DNA of 49,102 bases, taken from positions 1-49,102 of the IMG/VR virus record IMGVR_UViG_3300025769_000197. The stretch is one strand, 5' to 3'. The notes beneath the pieces were generated by a model, which had not been told where the DNA came from, made no database searches, and saw nothing but the letters and a program-made list of their open reading frames with translations. This document shows, one piece after another, positions 15,713-22,298 of the stretch (positions are counted from its first letter, which is position 1; every line of letters begins with the position of its first letter). Source of the stretch: a virus. The translations under genes and the position numbers were made by a program.

Positions 15713-15751
15713 ACCACTGAATCAAGCTTCTTAATTGGGGCTTTTGGTGGT
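15713..15751 (+). terminator. Intergenic hairpin, copy 1
   Basis: ACCAC (15713-15717) pairs with GTGGT (15747-15751), around an AAGC/GCTT inner stem. The same architecture recurs at 16041-16078. It may be a partial terminator or a processing site that sets early-gene mRNA ratios. Confidence 0.45.
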
Positions 15752-15805
15752 ATAAAGATAGTCAATAATGACTAAAAACAACATTTACAAAGGAGATAAA
15801 TAAAA

Positions 15806-16030
15806 ATGACAACTTATAATATAACTATTAAATGCGATACAGAAAACGAAAGAGATAAAATATTAAATGCTATTGATACACTAGCTAAATTAAATAATGA
15901 TTGTTTTGATAATGAAAAAATTAATTTAGAGGGGATTATTAAATTTGGTAACGATAGCAACGTATATTTTTCCAGAACTAGAGAGGGGCTAGAAAATAAT
16001 ATATTTGATAGAGAGACAGTAATTATATAA
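15806..16030 (+). CDS. Small early protein, 74 aa, unknown
   Basis: It follows AAAGGAGATAAATAAAA, a leader sequence shared almost exactly with the next gene at 16115. The N-terminus (TTYNITIKCDTENERDKILNAIDTLAKL) has a strand-helix pattern, and the rest is beta-rich (GIIKFGNDSNVYFS). The gene is flanked by two related hairpins. I do not recognise it. Confidence 0.6.
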   Translation: MTTYNITIKCDTENERDKILNAIDTLAKLNNDCFDNEKINLEGIIKFGNDSNVYFSRTREGLENNIFDRETVII

Positions 16031-16040
16031 AATAACCTTA

Positions 16041-16078
16041 ACCACTAATCAAGCCCGCTTTTGTGGGCTTTTGGTGGT
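16041..16078 (+). terminator. Intergenic hairpin, copy 2, terminator-like
   Basis: An inner stem AAGCCCGC/GTGGGCTT (16051-16058 with 16063-16070, with one G-U pair) around TTTT is followed by Ts, and an outer ACCAC/GTGGT stem (16041-16045 with 16074-16078) surrounds it. It is the better-formed twin of the hairpin at 15713-15751 and probably causes partial termination. Confidence 0.6.
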
Positions 16079-16114
16079 AAGAAACATAACATTTTTAAAA
16101 GGAGATAAATAAAA

Positions 16115-16357
16115 ATGATTAATAAACAAGATAAACAAAGACTTTTTAAACTAGGAAAAGAATATAACTTTAATTATGGCGAGTTGTATTTATTATGTGG
16201 TGAGTTTGGTTTAGATACATTGGAAAATGTTTTTAAATATAGAACTCATGTTTTACACAAAGATAGCTTATATAATATTTGCGAGGAATATTTAGAAAGT
16301 GTATCATCTTATTATACAGATAGATTGAGTGAGCAATTAGAATTACAAACATATTAA
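16115..16357 (+). CDS. Small early protein, 80 aa, unknown
   Basis: It has the same ribosome-site leader as the gene at 15806. The protein is helical and acidic with many Tyr and Leu residues (NKQDKQRLFKLGKEYNFNYG, LYLLCGEFGLDTLENVFKY), which suggests a small domain binding another protein. No known motif seen. Confidence 0.6.
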   Translation: MINKQDKQRLFKLGKEYNFNYGELYLLCGEFGLDTLENVFKYRTHVLHKDSLYNICEEYLESVSSYYTDRLSEQLELQTY

Positions 16358-16377
16358 ACAAGAGGGAGAAAATAACT

Positions 16378-16551
16378 ATGAACACAATAACATTATATAA
16401 GACAGAAATTAAATTTTTATTAGAACATTTAGACACTGAAGCTATAAAGATAATTAATATTAAAAATAATACTGATAAAAAAACAGTTGAACTAGATGAC
16501 AAATTGCAAATACTTAATGATATTTGCGATAAGATACAACAACAATTATAA
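16378..16551 (+). CDS. Small helical early protein, 57 aa
   Basis: ATG 16378 follows AGAGGGAGAAAATAAC. The peptide (MNTITLYKTEIKFLLEHLDTE...) is helical, with Asn/Asp-rich turns and a Gln-rich end. It fills the gap between two longer genes with proper spacing. Function unknown. Confidence 0.6.
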   Translation: MNTITLYKTEIKFLLEHLDTEAIKIINIKNNTDKKTVELDDKLQILNDICDKIQQQL

Positions 16552-16575
16552 TTATATAAAAGGAGATAAATAACC

Positions 16576-17448
16576 ATGTTATACGAACATTACAAAAAGA
16601 ACGCGGAACTAAGCCACAAATTAAAATTTAACGGCAAGAATACGACACTAGGGCAAGTACTAGACGAACACAAAGAATACTTTAATAAACCGCCTAGTTA
16701 TTTATTAGGTATTGATTCAAGCTATAAAGTTGCAAAGGGTAAAAAGTTAAAGATAGTTACAGCTATTCAATACCTAGCCCCTGACAAAATGATTACATCG
16801 AAAACACTTTGCCCAAATGCTAAACGCAATGGTTGTGCTGATGCTTGTTTAAAAGATTCTGGGCGGTTAGGAATGGTAAACTCACAAAAAGCCATGATTA
16901 ATAGGACATTATTTTATTTATATATGAATGATAGTTATTACAGACAATTAAGATATGAAATAGACAAGGCTTATATGACTCATGGCGATGCTTTAGCTGT
17001 TAGATTAAACGGAACTTCTGATATTAATTACAAAGATTTAGTCAAAGATTATCCACATATACAATTTTATGACTATACAAAAAATAGGAATATGATGTTA
17101 AAGAACACTAATAAAAATCATCATTACACTTTTAGTGGCTCTATGTTTAGTGAGTACAGCATTAAAGAACTAAAGAAAGCGGTAAAAGATAAGTTGAATA
17201 TTGCCCTTGCATTTAATACAGCTAATACTAAACAAGACAAATTAAAGATACCCTCTAAATTGTTCGGGGTTGACTTAGTTTCTTTTGATGACACAGACGC
17301 GAGGTTTAAAGATAAAAACGGGGCTATAGGCTACCTATCGCGAAAGGGTTCAAGCGTTAAGCTGAGACAGTTAGAGGACACAGAACAAAATAATTTCTTT
17401 GTAACCTCGGCTAACTTAGAACGTATACAAGCTATAGAGGTGGCATAA
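16576..17448 (+). CDS. GP88-like (mycobacteriophage gene-88-type) family protein, 290 aa
   Basis: The central part reads QYLAPDK, then C79-P..G-C87-x3-C91 (LCPNAKRNGCADACLKDSGRLG), RT at about 110-111, AVRLNGTSDI and QFYDYTK. This is the layout I recall for the phage/plasmid family typified by gene product 88 of mycobacteriophages. Three conserved cysteines in a short region could hold a metal or iron-sulphur cluster. It is the largest protein of the early small-gene block. Biochemical activity is unknown to me. Confidence 0.7.
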   Translation: MLYEHYKKNAELSHKLKFNGKNTTLGQVLDEHKEYFNKPPSYLLGIDSSYKVAKGKKLKIVTAIQYLAPDKMITSKTLCPNAKRNGCADACLKDSGRLGMVNSQKAMINRTLFYLYMNDSYYRQLRYEIDKAYMTHGDALAVRLNGTSDINYKDLVKDYPHIQFYDYTKNRNMMLKNTNKNHHYTFSGSMFSEYSIKELKKAVKDKLNIALAFNTANTKQDKLKIPSKLFGVDLVSFDDTDARFKDKNGAIGYLSRKGSSVKLRQLEDTEQNNFFVTSANLERIQAIEVA

Positions 17449-17449
17449 T

Positions 17450-17620
17450 ATGAAAAGATTTGAAATAGATGCAGAACTTTTAACACTTAATAAATTTGTA
17501 ATAATTGCAAAGACTGAAAAAGAAGCTGAACAATATGTTAAAGATTTAAATTTTAATCATCAACATATAAGAGAGCAAAGCTTAAACGATATAACTATAA
17601 TTTCAATTAACGAGGTATAA
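17450..17620 (+). CDS. Small early protein, 56 aa
   Basis: ATG 17450 follows the previous stop after one base, and the stop is followed by the next ATG after one base. It encodes MKRFEIDAELLTLNKFVIIAKT..., a beta-strand then helix (KEAEQYVKDLN) then strand layout, typical of small alpha/beta phage proteins. Confidence 0.6.
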   Translation: MKRFEIDAELLTLNKFVIIAKTEKEAEQYVKDLNFNHQHIREQSLNDITIISINEV

Positions 17621-17621
17621 G

Positions 17622-17786
17622 ATGAAAAGATACGAGAGTATATACGAGTATAAGATACTCAATTACAAGGACTATATAAAGCTTAGACGGGTTCGCAAGT
17701 GGCATAATACATGGATAGTTGTACATCCTAACGACATAGAAAAAGATAAGCCCGTAGAGGTAAGGAGGTTGAGACACAATGTTTGA
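17622..17786 (+). CDS. Small basic early protein, 54 aa
   Basis: The peptide MKRYESIYEYKILNYKDYIK... is rich in Tyr, Lys and Arg (LRRVRKWHNTWIVVHP), beta-rich, and ends VRRLRHNV. A basic surface suggests nucleic-acid or ribosome contact, but I do not recognise it. The end overlaps the next ATG by 8 bases. Confidence 0.6.
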   Translation: MKRYESIYEYKILNYKDYIKLRRVRKWHNTWIVVHPNDIEKDKPVEVRRLRHNV

Positions 17787-17868
17787 CATGGATATTAAAA
17801 TTGTGATAGTTTATATAATAACAGGATTAATAGTAGCTTATTATTTACACAGGAGGGACACAAGATGA
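17779..17868 (+). CDS. Single-TM micropeptide, 29 aa
   Basis: The peptide is one membrane segment (KIVIVYIITGLIVAYYL) followed by a basic end (HRRDTR). It overlaps both neighbours: its ATG sits 8 bases inside the previous gene and its stop overlaps the next start. Such tiny membrane peptides in phage early regions may alter the host membrane or inhibit a host membrane protein. Confidence 0.5.
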   Translation: MFDMDIKIVIVYIITGLIVAYYLHRRDTR

Positions 17869-18029
17869 GCAATACAACAAATGAAAACTACATACAAAAA
17901 GTGTACGAGTATTTATACGAGAAACATTATCAAGAGTTGAGTCCATTTTCTGATGATGTTGAATGGATAGAGAACGAGGCTGAGAGATTAGCTGAGATAG
18001 ACTTAGATAACTTTGAAATGGAGGGATAA
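17865..18029 (+). CDS. Small acidic early protein, 54 aa
   Basis: The acidic helical peptide begins MSNTTNENYIQKVYEYLYEK, with AERLAEIDLDNFE near the end. ATG 17865 overlaps the stop of the micropeptide gene (ATGA), and GGAGGG lies upstream. Possible host-protein binder or nucleic-acid mimic; unknown. Confidence 0.55.
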   Translation: MSNTTNENYIQKVYEYLYEKHYQELSPFSDDVEWIENEAERLAEIDLDNFEMEG

Positions 18030-18033
18030 AGAT

Positions 18034-18222
18034 ATGGATAATTATACAGCAGTAGGTATAGCAGAAGGCTTTATAGAAGCTGAAACAGATAAGCAAGTAC
18101 TACAAGCATGGCAACATCTAGTAGATACAGGTTTAGCATGGAGTCTACAGGGTTGGTTCGGTAGAGTTGCTATGGATTTAATAAATGAAGGTTTAATTAC
18201 ACAGGAGGTAGAAAATGAGTAG
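18034..18222 (+). CDS. Small early protein, 62 aa
   Basis: I chose ATG 18034 (MDNYTAVGIAEGFIEAETDK) because it follows GAGGG at a good distance, whereas the earlier ATG at 18013 lies within the preceding gene. The sequence is helical with an ALV-rich middle (QVLQAWQHLVDTGLAWSLQG), a common small phage protein pattern. It overlaps the next gene by 8 bases. Confidence 0.6.
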   Translation: MDNYTAVGIAEGFIEAETDKQVLQAWQHLVDTGLAWSLQGWFGRVAMDLINEGLITQEVENE

Positions 18223-18430
18223 AACATATAACGATTATTATTTTGAAAAGCTTGACATACTTGACACACTTGACAAGCTTGACATAACGCCAAGAGTCTT
18301 GAACATGATAGCAAGAGAGCCACAAGGAATAGATAACATTAAATACCTAGTAGAACGGAACGCTAATAGAACTTTTAATTGGCTTAACGAGGACATGATA
18401 CAAGATATTATTAATAACGAGGAGGGTTAG
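18215..18430 (+). CDS. Early protein with LD-repeat N-terminus, 71 aa
   Basis: After MSRTYNDYYFEK comes LDILDTLDKLDIT, encoded by four TTGACA repeats spaced 10 bases apart (about 18249-18284). The rest (RVLNMIAREPQGIDNIKYLV) is helical. The repeats could be protein-driven, DNA-driven, or both. The start overlaps the preceding gene by 8 bases with AGGAGG upstream. Confidence 0.55.
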   Translation: MSRTYNDYYFEKLDILDTLDKLDITPRVLNMIAREPQGIDNIKYLVERNANRTFNWLNEDMIQDIINNEEG

Positions 18431-18431
18431 T

Positions 18432-18671
18432 ATGGAAATAAAAGAGAAACAATTAGCTTATGCATTTTTTAATAGTTGCAGAGTAGATTTTAAATATAAA
18501 GATGAAGATGAAACTAGAACATTATATACAGTACATGTATTAGAATATAATGATGAGGATGAAATTATTATTGGTGGTTGTACATCATCAACAGGACTAT
18601 ATAAAAAATTCTTTGTAGAGAAGATGAGCTTTGTTAATATCTACAAAGCTATAGATTATACACATTTATAA
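18432..18671 (+). CDS. Small early protein, 79 aa
   Basis: It follows GAGGAGGGTTAGT with a 1-base gap from the previous stop. The protein is acidic, and the central part is beta-rich (RTLYTVHVLEYNDEDEIIIGG). No motif recognised. It lies in the translationally coupled small-gene run. Confidence 0.6.
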   Translation: MEIKEKQLAYAFFNSCRVDFKYKDEDETRTLYTVHVLEYNDEDEIIIGGCTSSTGLYKKFFVEKMSFVNIYKAIDYTHL

Positions 18672-18680
18672 GGAGGACTA

Positions 18681-18842
18681 ATGGACATAAAAGAAAAATT
18701 AAAACAAGCAATATATTTACTTGATAATATGGTTACACAAGCAGATGAAGATACTCCAAGTGAGTGTAGGACAAAACATTTTAGACAATGTATGGATGAT
18801 TGTATTGATTTCTTAGACAAGCATTACGAGGAGGTAGGCTGA
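18681..18842 (+). CDS. Small early protein, 53 aa
   Basis: ATG 18681 follows AAGGAGGACTA. The product (MDIKEKLKQAIYLLDNMVTQ...) is a two-helix acidic peptide with two cysteines in a short region (ECRTKHFRQCMDDC). The stop overlaps the next ATG (TGATG). Confidence 0.6.
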   Translation: MDIKEKLKQAIYLLDNMVTQADEDTPSECRTKHFRQCMDDCIDFLDKHYEEVG

Positions 18843-18967
18843 TGATAATATATGAGGACATTACAGGCGATATAACAGATATCAAAGATAGACTTATAGA
18901 GCAAGAGAGATTATTATATGAGGTGCTAGAAGCATTAAAACAAAAGGAGGAAGATGATGAAGTATAA
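18842..18967 (+). CDS. Small helical early protein, 41 aa
   Basis: The ATG at 18842 overlaps the previous stop. The peptide has a single amphipathic helix (DITDIKDRLIEQERLLYEVL) typical of coiled-coil micropeptides, and an acidic tail. It overlaps the start of the next gene by 14 bases. Confidence 0.5.
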   Translation: MIIYEDITGDITDIKDRLIEQERLLYEVLEALKQKEEDDEV

Positions 18968-19145
18968 TGTATTTTGTACAAAGTGTCACAAAGAAGTTCC
19001 TAAAACTGATAGTATGTTTGTAATAGAAAATGATGACATAGGAATGACAGTCTTTGAAAAGCTTGAACAACTTCATAAATATACTTATGTTGACAGATTC
19101 AATATATGTGATGAATGTTATAACAAGGAGGAAGATGATGAATAA
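18954..19145 (+). CDS. Small zinc-ribbon-like protein, 63 aa
   Basis: Two CxxC pairs, FCTKCHKEV near the start and NICDECYNKEE near the end, suggest a zinc ribbon. Between them are acidic strands. The ATG follows GGAGGAAG. Such proteins often bind RNA polymerase or nucleic acid; a takeover role is inference only. Confidence 0.65.
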   Translation: MMKYNVFCTKCHKEVPKTDSMFVIENDDIGMTVFEKLEQLHKYTYVDRFNICDECYNKEEDDE

Positions 19146-19344
19146 ATATAGAATAGCAGTACATTATGAGGAGGGCTTTACTGTAGAGGTGACAGCACCT
19201 AACTCAGATGAAGCTAGTAAGGTGGCAAAGGAATTTGTTAGTGCTAATTGTGGAGTTAGTGAATCCTTTGATAATGTTGGAGAAGATGAGGGTAAGTTTG
19301 TGAAACCTTATCATAGAGATTATTGGATAATAGGAGAGAGATGA
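19138..19344 (+). CDS. Small early protein, 68 aa
   Basis: I chose ATG 19138 (MNKYRIAVHYEEGFTVEV) because a GGAGGAAG ribosome site lies just upstream; a longer frame would run inside the previous gene. The sequence has a strand-strand-helix pattern (TAPNSDEASKVAKEFV) common in small phage proteins. Overlaps the previous gene by 8 bases. Confidence 0.6.
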   Translation: MNKYRIAVHYEEGFTVEVTAPNSDEASKVAKEFVSANCGVSESFDNVGEDEGKFVKPYHRDYWIIGER

Positions 19345-19598
19345 TGAATGTTGATAGTGATAAACCAAGATACATTGAGTGTATTTATGAAGCAAATATT
19401 ACCTTTGACTTAGAGGAACTAGATATTGATTGGAACAATGTTAAAGACTACTACATAAAGTATGGTACTTTGTATGTTGATTTCAAAGATGGAAGTTCAG
19501 AACAATATGAGGGAGAGCAAGGCGAAACTGATTGGAAATGGGCAGTAAAAGAAGGTATATTTACAGAAGATTGGGACTTAGTGGAGGGATTAAACTGA
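19341..19598 (+). CDS. Small acidic early protein, 85 aa
   Basis: It starts at ATG 19341, overlapping the previous stop, with GGAGAG upstream. The protein is acidic with many Trp and Tyr (DYYIKYGTLYVDFKDGSS, GETDWKWAVKEG), beta-rich. It resembles nothing I know. It overlaps the next ATG at its own stop. Confidence 0.6.
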   Translation: MMNVDSDKPRYIECIYEANITFDLEELDIDWNNVKDYYIKYGTLYVDFKDGSSEQYEGEQGETDWKWAVKEGIFTEDWDLVEGLN

Positions 19599-19834
19599 TG
19601 AATAAAACATTATACAAAAGACTAGAAGATTTATGTGCTAGAGAAAATGTCATAGCAAAATTAAGTGACAATACATTTAGAACATTTGTTGACTTATTAT
19701 ATGATGATATAAAATCATGGAGCAAACCAATGGAAGCACAAGATACAGCTATCATACGTAGGATAGAAGAGCATGTAAGCTTCATGGTTGCACGGATACT
19801 AACTGACACACATACAGGTACTACTCATGACTAA
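19598..19834 (+). CDS. Small helical early protein, 78 aa
   Basis: It begins MNKTLYKRLEDLCARENVIA at ATG 19598, where the previous stop overlaps the start. A mostly helical, mixed-charge product, ending in a His/Thr-rich tail. No motif recognised. Confidence 0.6.
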   Translation: MNKTLYKRLEDLCARENVIAKLSDNTFRTFVDLLYDDIKSWSKPMEAQDTAIIRRIEEHVSFMVARILTDTHTGTTHD

Positions 19835-20036
19835 CAATCTCTTAGAAGTCATTAGAAAAAAATTATATTTTTCACTTGACAAGGTTAAAAATAAGTTTAC
19901 AATCTTTAAAAAACTTAAAAGGAATAATAAAATAATTATTAATAAAGATAATAAAAATAATATTCCTAAACATTTAAGAGAATTAAATAAAGAAACTTTG
20001 CAAACTTTACAAGAACTTTACAAGGAGAAAATGTAA
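19827..20036 (+). CDS. Small very basic early protein, 69 aa
   Basis: The product is rich in Lys and Asn (FKKLKRNNKIIINKDNKN at about residues 28-45), with a C-terminal helix (LRELNKETLQTLQELYKEKM). Such charge suggests nucleic-acid binding, though the extremely A-rich codons also favour Lys/Asn by composition. It overlaps the previous gene by 8 bases. Confidence 0.55.
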   Translation: MTNNLLEVIRKKLYFSLDKVKNKFTIFKKLKRNNKIIINKDNKNNIPKHLRELNKETLQTLQELYKEKM

Positions 20037-20037
20037 T

Positions 20038-20193
20038 ATGGCAGTTAAATCAAAATCATTTAACTCTTCTCATGTTAGTGCTACAGGAGTTAGAGGCAAG
20101 AAAACAAGTCAAGGTAGAGGTAATGTTGGCTACTCTACCATGAATAAAAATAGAAAAGCTAACTACAAAAAATATAGAGGGCAAGGAAAATGA
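20038..20193 (+). CDS. Small basic Gly/Ser/Lys-rich protein, 51 aa
   Basis: ATG 20038 follows AAGGAGAAAATGTAAT. The peptide (MAVKSKSFNSSHVSATGVRG..., then RGNVGYSTMNKNRK) is basic and disordered-looking, similar in style to basic proteins near the packaging genes. The end overlaps the next ATG by 4 bases. Possible nucleic-acid binder; not recognised. Confidence 0.55.
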   Translation: MAVKSKSFNSSHVSATGVRGKKTSQGRGNVGYSTMNKNRKANYKKYRGQGK

Positions 20194-20423
20194 AAACTAA
20201 AATATTAAAAAACAAAGTAACTATTGAAATGAGTAAAGATGAATATAAAGAGATGATGTTAAAACTTAATTCACTTGATAGTATGATAACTAATACTATT
20301 GAAATGCAAGATGTTTATCTATCAGACATTGGTAAACTTCAAAACTTAAGATGGAGTTTGCAAGAGATGTTAGATGCTACATGGGACACTGAAAACTATA
20401 GCTACATTTCAAGGAGAGATTAA
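20190..20423 (+). CDS. Small helical early protein, 77 aa
   Basis: It begins MKTKILKNKVTIEMSKDEYKEM, with the ATG overlapping the previous stop (ATGA). The rest is helical with an amphipathic pattern (LKLNSLDSMITNTIEMQDVY). Perhaps a coiled-coil dimer. Function unknown. Confidence 0.6.
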   Translation: MKTKILKNKVTIEMSKDEYKEMMLKLNSLDSMITNTIEMQDVYLSDIGKLQNLRWSLQEMLDATWDTENYSYISRRD

Positions 20424-20427
20424 TAAT

Positions 20428-20778
20428 ATGAAAATGTTTTTAATAAAATTACTAACAGGTATAGCAGTTGTATTAACTATGTACTTAGCAATATTAATAC
20501 TGAACGAAGACACTATGGAAAATGCTGATGATATACTAACCTTAAATAGGAAGGTGGAATCTTTAGAGGAAACTTTACAAGCTGTTAAACAACAACAAGA
20601 GTATCTACAAATTATGCAGAAGGGTTTGAGAGAATCTATAAACAATAAAACTATTGAAGTAGATAAAAAGGTAGAGGAAGCTGTTGACAATAAGTTTAAA
20701 GAGCAATCAGCTACCGGTGGACTAGGCGTACTTACAAATGAACAAGCATTAGCTACTGAGGAAGCTGTAGTAGAATGA
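20428..20778 (+). CDS. Membrane-anchored coiled-coil protein, 116 aa
   Basis: I chose ATG 20428, which follows AAGGAGAGATTAAT. An N-terminal membrane segment (FLIKLLTGIAVVLTMYLAIL, residues about 4-23) is followed by a long coiled coil (NRKVESLEETLQAVKQQQ to about residue 85) and a flexible tail. The design resembles an inner-membrane spanin (Rz-type) or a membrane regulator, but its place far from other lysis genes makes the spanin idea weak. Confidence 0.6.
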   Translation: MKMFLIKLLTGIAVVLTMYLAILILNEDTMENADDILTLNRKVESLEETLQAVKQQQEYLQIMQKGLRESINNKTIEVDKKVEEAVDNKFKEQSATGGLGVLTNEQALATEEAVVE

Positions 20779-20858
20779 GTCACGATGACTTAGTAGACTT
20801 TGCAATACTTTTTATGTTAGTATGTGCATTAGTTATTAATCGCTTAATAGGATGGTAA
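20775..20858 (+). CDS. Single-TM micropeptide, 27 aa
   Basis: The peptide MSHDDLVDFAILFMLVCALV... is a short acidic N-terminus, one membrane span and RLIGW. It overlaps the end of the coiled-coil membrane gene by 4 bases and the next start by one base, so a partner of the 116-aa membrane protein is possible. Confidence 0.5.
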   Translation: MSHDDLVDFAILFMLVCALVINRLIGW

Positions 20859-21040
20859 TGAAAGATAACGTAGTGCTAACACCAATGAGCAAAGATGAGT
20901 TTAGATGTTGGGAAAGTTATATTGTATATTACAATTATGAAAACCCTACAGACCAAATAGCTTATGAGGTTAGTTGGAAAGATGATATTTATAGTGTGAC
21001 TTTATTAGACTTAAAGGTTGACAAGGAGGTTAAAGCCTAA
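20858..21040 (+). CDS. Small early protein, 60 aa
   Basis: The start at ATG 20858 (MKDNVVLTPMSKDEFRCWES) overlaps the preceding stop. The sequence is beta-rich with several Trp and Tyr (VYYNYENPTDQIAYEVSWKD). Its 3' end contains the -35 element of the promoter that reads into the structured RNA. Confidence 0.55.
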   Translation: MKDNVVLTPMSKDEFRCWESYIVYYNYENPTDQIAYEVSWKDDIYSVTLLDLKVDKEVKA

Positions 21041-21046
21041 TACAAT
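21018..21046 (+). promoter_or_regulatory. Sigma70 promoter for the structured RNA
   Basis: TTGACA (21018-21023), a 17-base spacer and TACAAT (21041-21046, 5 of 6 matches) overlap the end of the preceding gene. The predicted start at about 21053 is the left edge of a long non-coding, highly structured region. Confidence 0.75.
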
Positions 21047-21052
21047 AGTCAC

Positions 21053-21520
21053 TTATTTAAGGCGTGTCGATAGGTGTAGCCCTCAACTAACCTTCCTTAA
21101 GCCTAAAGACACCTACTAGTTTCTGGTCTAGTGCCACTAAAACCAGACTAAGTTTTAAGATTTAGTGTAAGATGAGCTTACTGTAAAATCCTGAAGTCTG
21201 AGCCATTATAAATCCTAGATTAAATTCGGGGATATGGAGTGACGAAGTGGGTCGTAAGATGAAGGTTGGAATGAGTGCTAGTACCCATCGTCCAACACAC
21301 TAATAGTCTTCCTAACTATCGCTACTAATAGTTAGATGACTTTAAAAGTGCATGTAGCTAGTCTGATTTTCCCACATTGCGTGGAGGTTTGAACAGACTA
21401 TAAAAAACAAAGCCACAATTTGCGAGTGTTGACAGGCACTATAAAAACCTATAGTTCAAGTTGCTGTTGGAGGAGTTGGTAGTTACTTCGGGACTGAAAA
21501 ACTACCCACTTAATTTTTAA
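21053..21520 (+). ncRNA. Candidate large structured RNA, ~470 nt
   Basis: There is no convincing reading frame from 21041 to 21531, in a genome where genes otherwise touch or overlap. Many strong helices are visible: 21071-21077/21109-21115, 21122-21127/21142-21147, 21159-21163/21186-21190 with 21167-21171/21177-21181, 21265-21270/21291-21296, 21312-21319/21328-21335 (8 bp, with an outer 4-bp stem), 21359-21365/21394-21400, 21438-21443/21450-21455 and 21478-21484/21500-21506. A possible pseudoknot pairs 21056-21063 with 21101-21107. It is more GC-rich than its neighbours and has its own promoter. I cannot match it to tmRNA, RNase P RNA, 6S RNA or a group I core. It may be a new or rare family. 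Confidence 0.75.
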
Positions 21521-21531
21521 CCGGAGGGCTT

Positions 21532-21831
21532 ATGAAATTATCAGAATGGGTGAGCAAGTTTGACTTACCTTTCATGTTTGAATTTGAATCCAAAATATTA
21601 GACAAGACTATTCAATGGTCATACACAGATGCATGTCAAGAGAAACAGTTCTGGGAAACGTGGATACCTAAGAAGTCTGATATAAAAATCAGAAGTAAAA
21701 TACCTAAAGGCAAACTGCAACAAGTAAAGAACGAGTTATGGGAAGACTTGGATGAAGACCTACAGGTATTGCGAGATAGACTGAATGAAAAAAGAAGATT
21801 AAAAAGACTTGCACAAAAGCAAGAAGTATGA
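21532..21831 (+). CDS. Small protein between the structured RNA and the SSB-like gene, 99 aa
   Basis: It starts after CCGGAGGGCTT. The first half has Trp/Phe-rich strands (KLSEWVSKFDLPFMFEFESK, TIQWSYTDACQEKQFWETWI), and the second half is a basic helix (LRDRLNEKRRLKRLAQKQ). It heads the replication gene group. Its mixture of aromatic strands and a basic helix could suit DNA binding; family unknown. Confidence 0.65.
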   Translation: MKLSEWVSKFDLPFMFEFESKILDKTIQWSYTDACQEKQFWETWIPKKSDIKIRSKIPKGKLQQVKNELWEDLDEDLQVLRDRLNEKRRLKRLAQKQEV

Positions 21832-21882
21832 TAAACTCAGACCACTTAATACAAAAACTAAAACCTATAGGAGGAATAATAT

Positions 21883-22296
21883 ATGTATGAGTACGTAGAA
21901 GGAAAAGCTATGTGGGCAAATATCAGCACACCAAACACTAAGTTTGAGCCACATAAGTATGGAATAGTTGTGCTGACTGATGAAGATACTGCTACTAAGT
22001 TAGAGGGTATTGGTTTGTCAAGGGTTAGAACCAGAGATGGACAACCTAAGTACGATGAACCGGCTTTCTCATTCAGTAGAAAAGTAGAGAGACACGATGG
22101 GACAACCAATCCGGCACCTAAGTTAGTTGACAACGATGGCAACCCTTTAGATGTTAGTGTTGGTAATGGCTCAGAAGTTACTGTGAAGATTAAACCCTAC
22201 ACAGGTAAGTATGGTACATTTGCAGAATTAATAGCTGTGAAGGTTACTGATTTAGTTGAATACACTGAACCTAGTTCAGATAACGAGGAGTTTTAA
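21883..22296 (+). CDS. Single-stranded DNA-binding protein (T7 gp2.5 analogue)
   Basis: The 137-aa product is beta-rich (KAMWANISTP, YGIVVLTDED, SEVTVKIKPYTGKYGTFAELIAVKV), fitting an OB fold. It ends with an acidic tail and terminal aromatic residue (SSDNEEF), the signature of phage SSBs that contact polymerase and helicase. It lies two genes upstream of the primase-helicase. The fold and partner contacts are inferred from this pattern, not proven. Confidence 0.65.
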   Translation: MYEYVEGKAMWANISTPNTKFEPHKYGIVVLTDEDTATKLEGIGLSRVRTRDGQPKYDEPAFSFSRKVERHDGTTNPAPKLVDNDGNPLDVSVGNGSEVTVKIKPYTGKYGTFAELIAVKVTDLVEYTEPSSDNEEF

Positions 22297-22298
22297 TT

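Noticed and set aside
18042-18323. A 93-aa minus-strand frame with repeated CQxCQ
   Set aside because: It is only the complement of the TTGACA repeats and overlaps two better-supported plus-strand genes.
21053-21520. Group I intron, tmRNA or RNase P RNA
   Set aside because: The flanking genes do not form a split gene, and I could not find the conserved core sequences of these RNAs. The T-loop-like GTTCAAG near 21454 is not in a tRNA cloverleaf.
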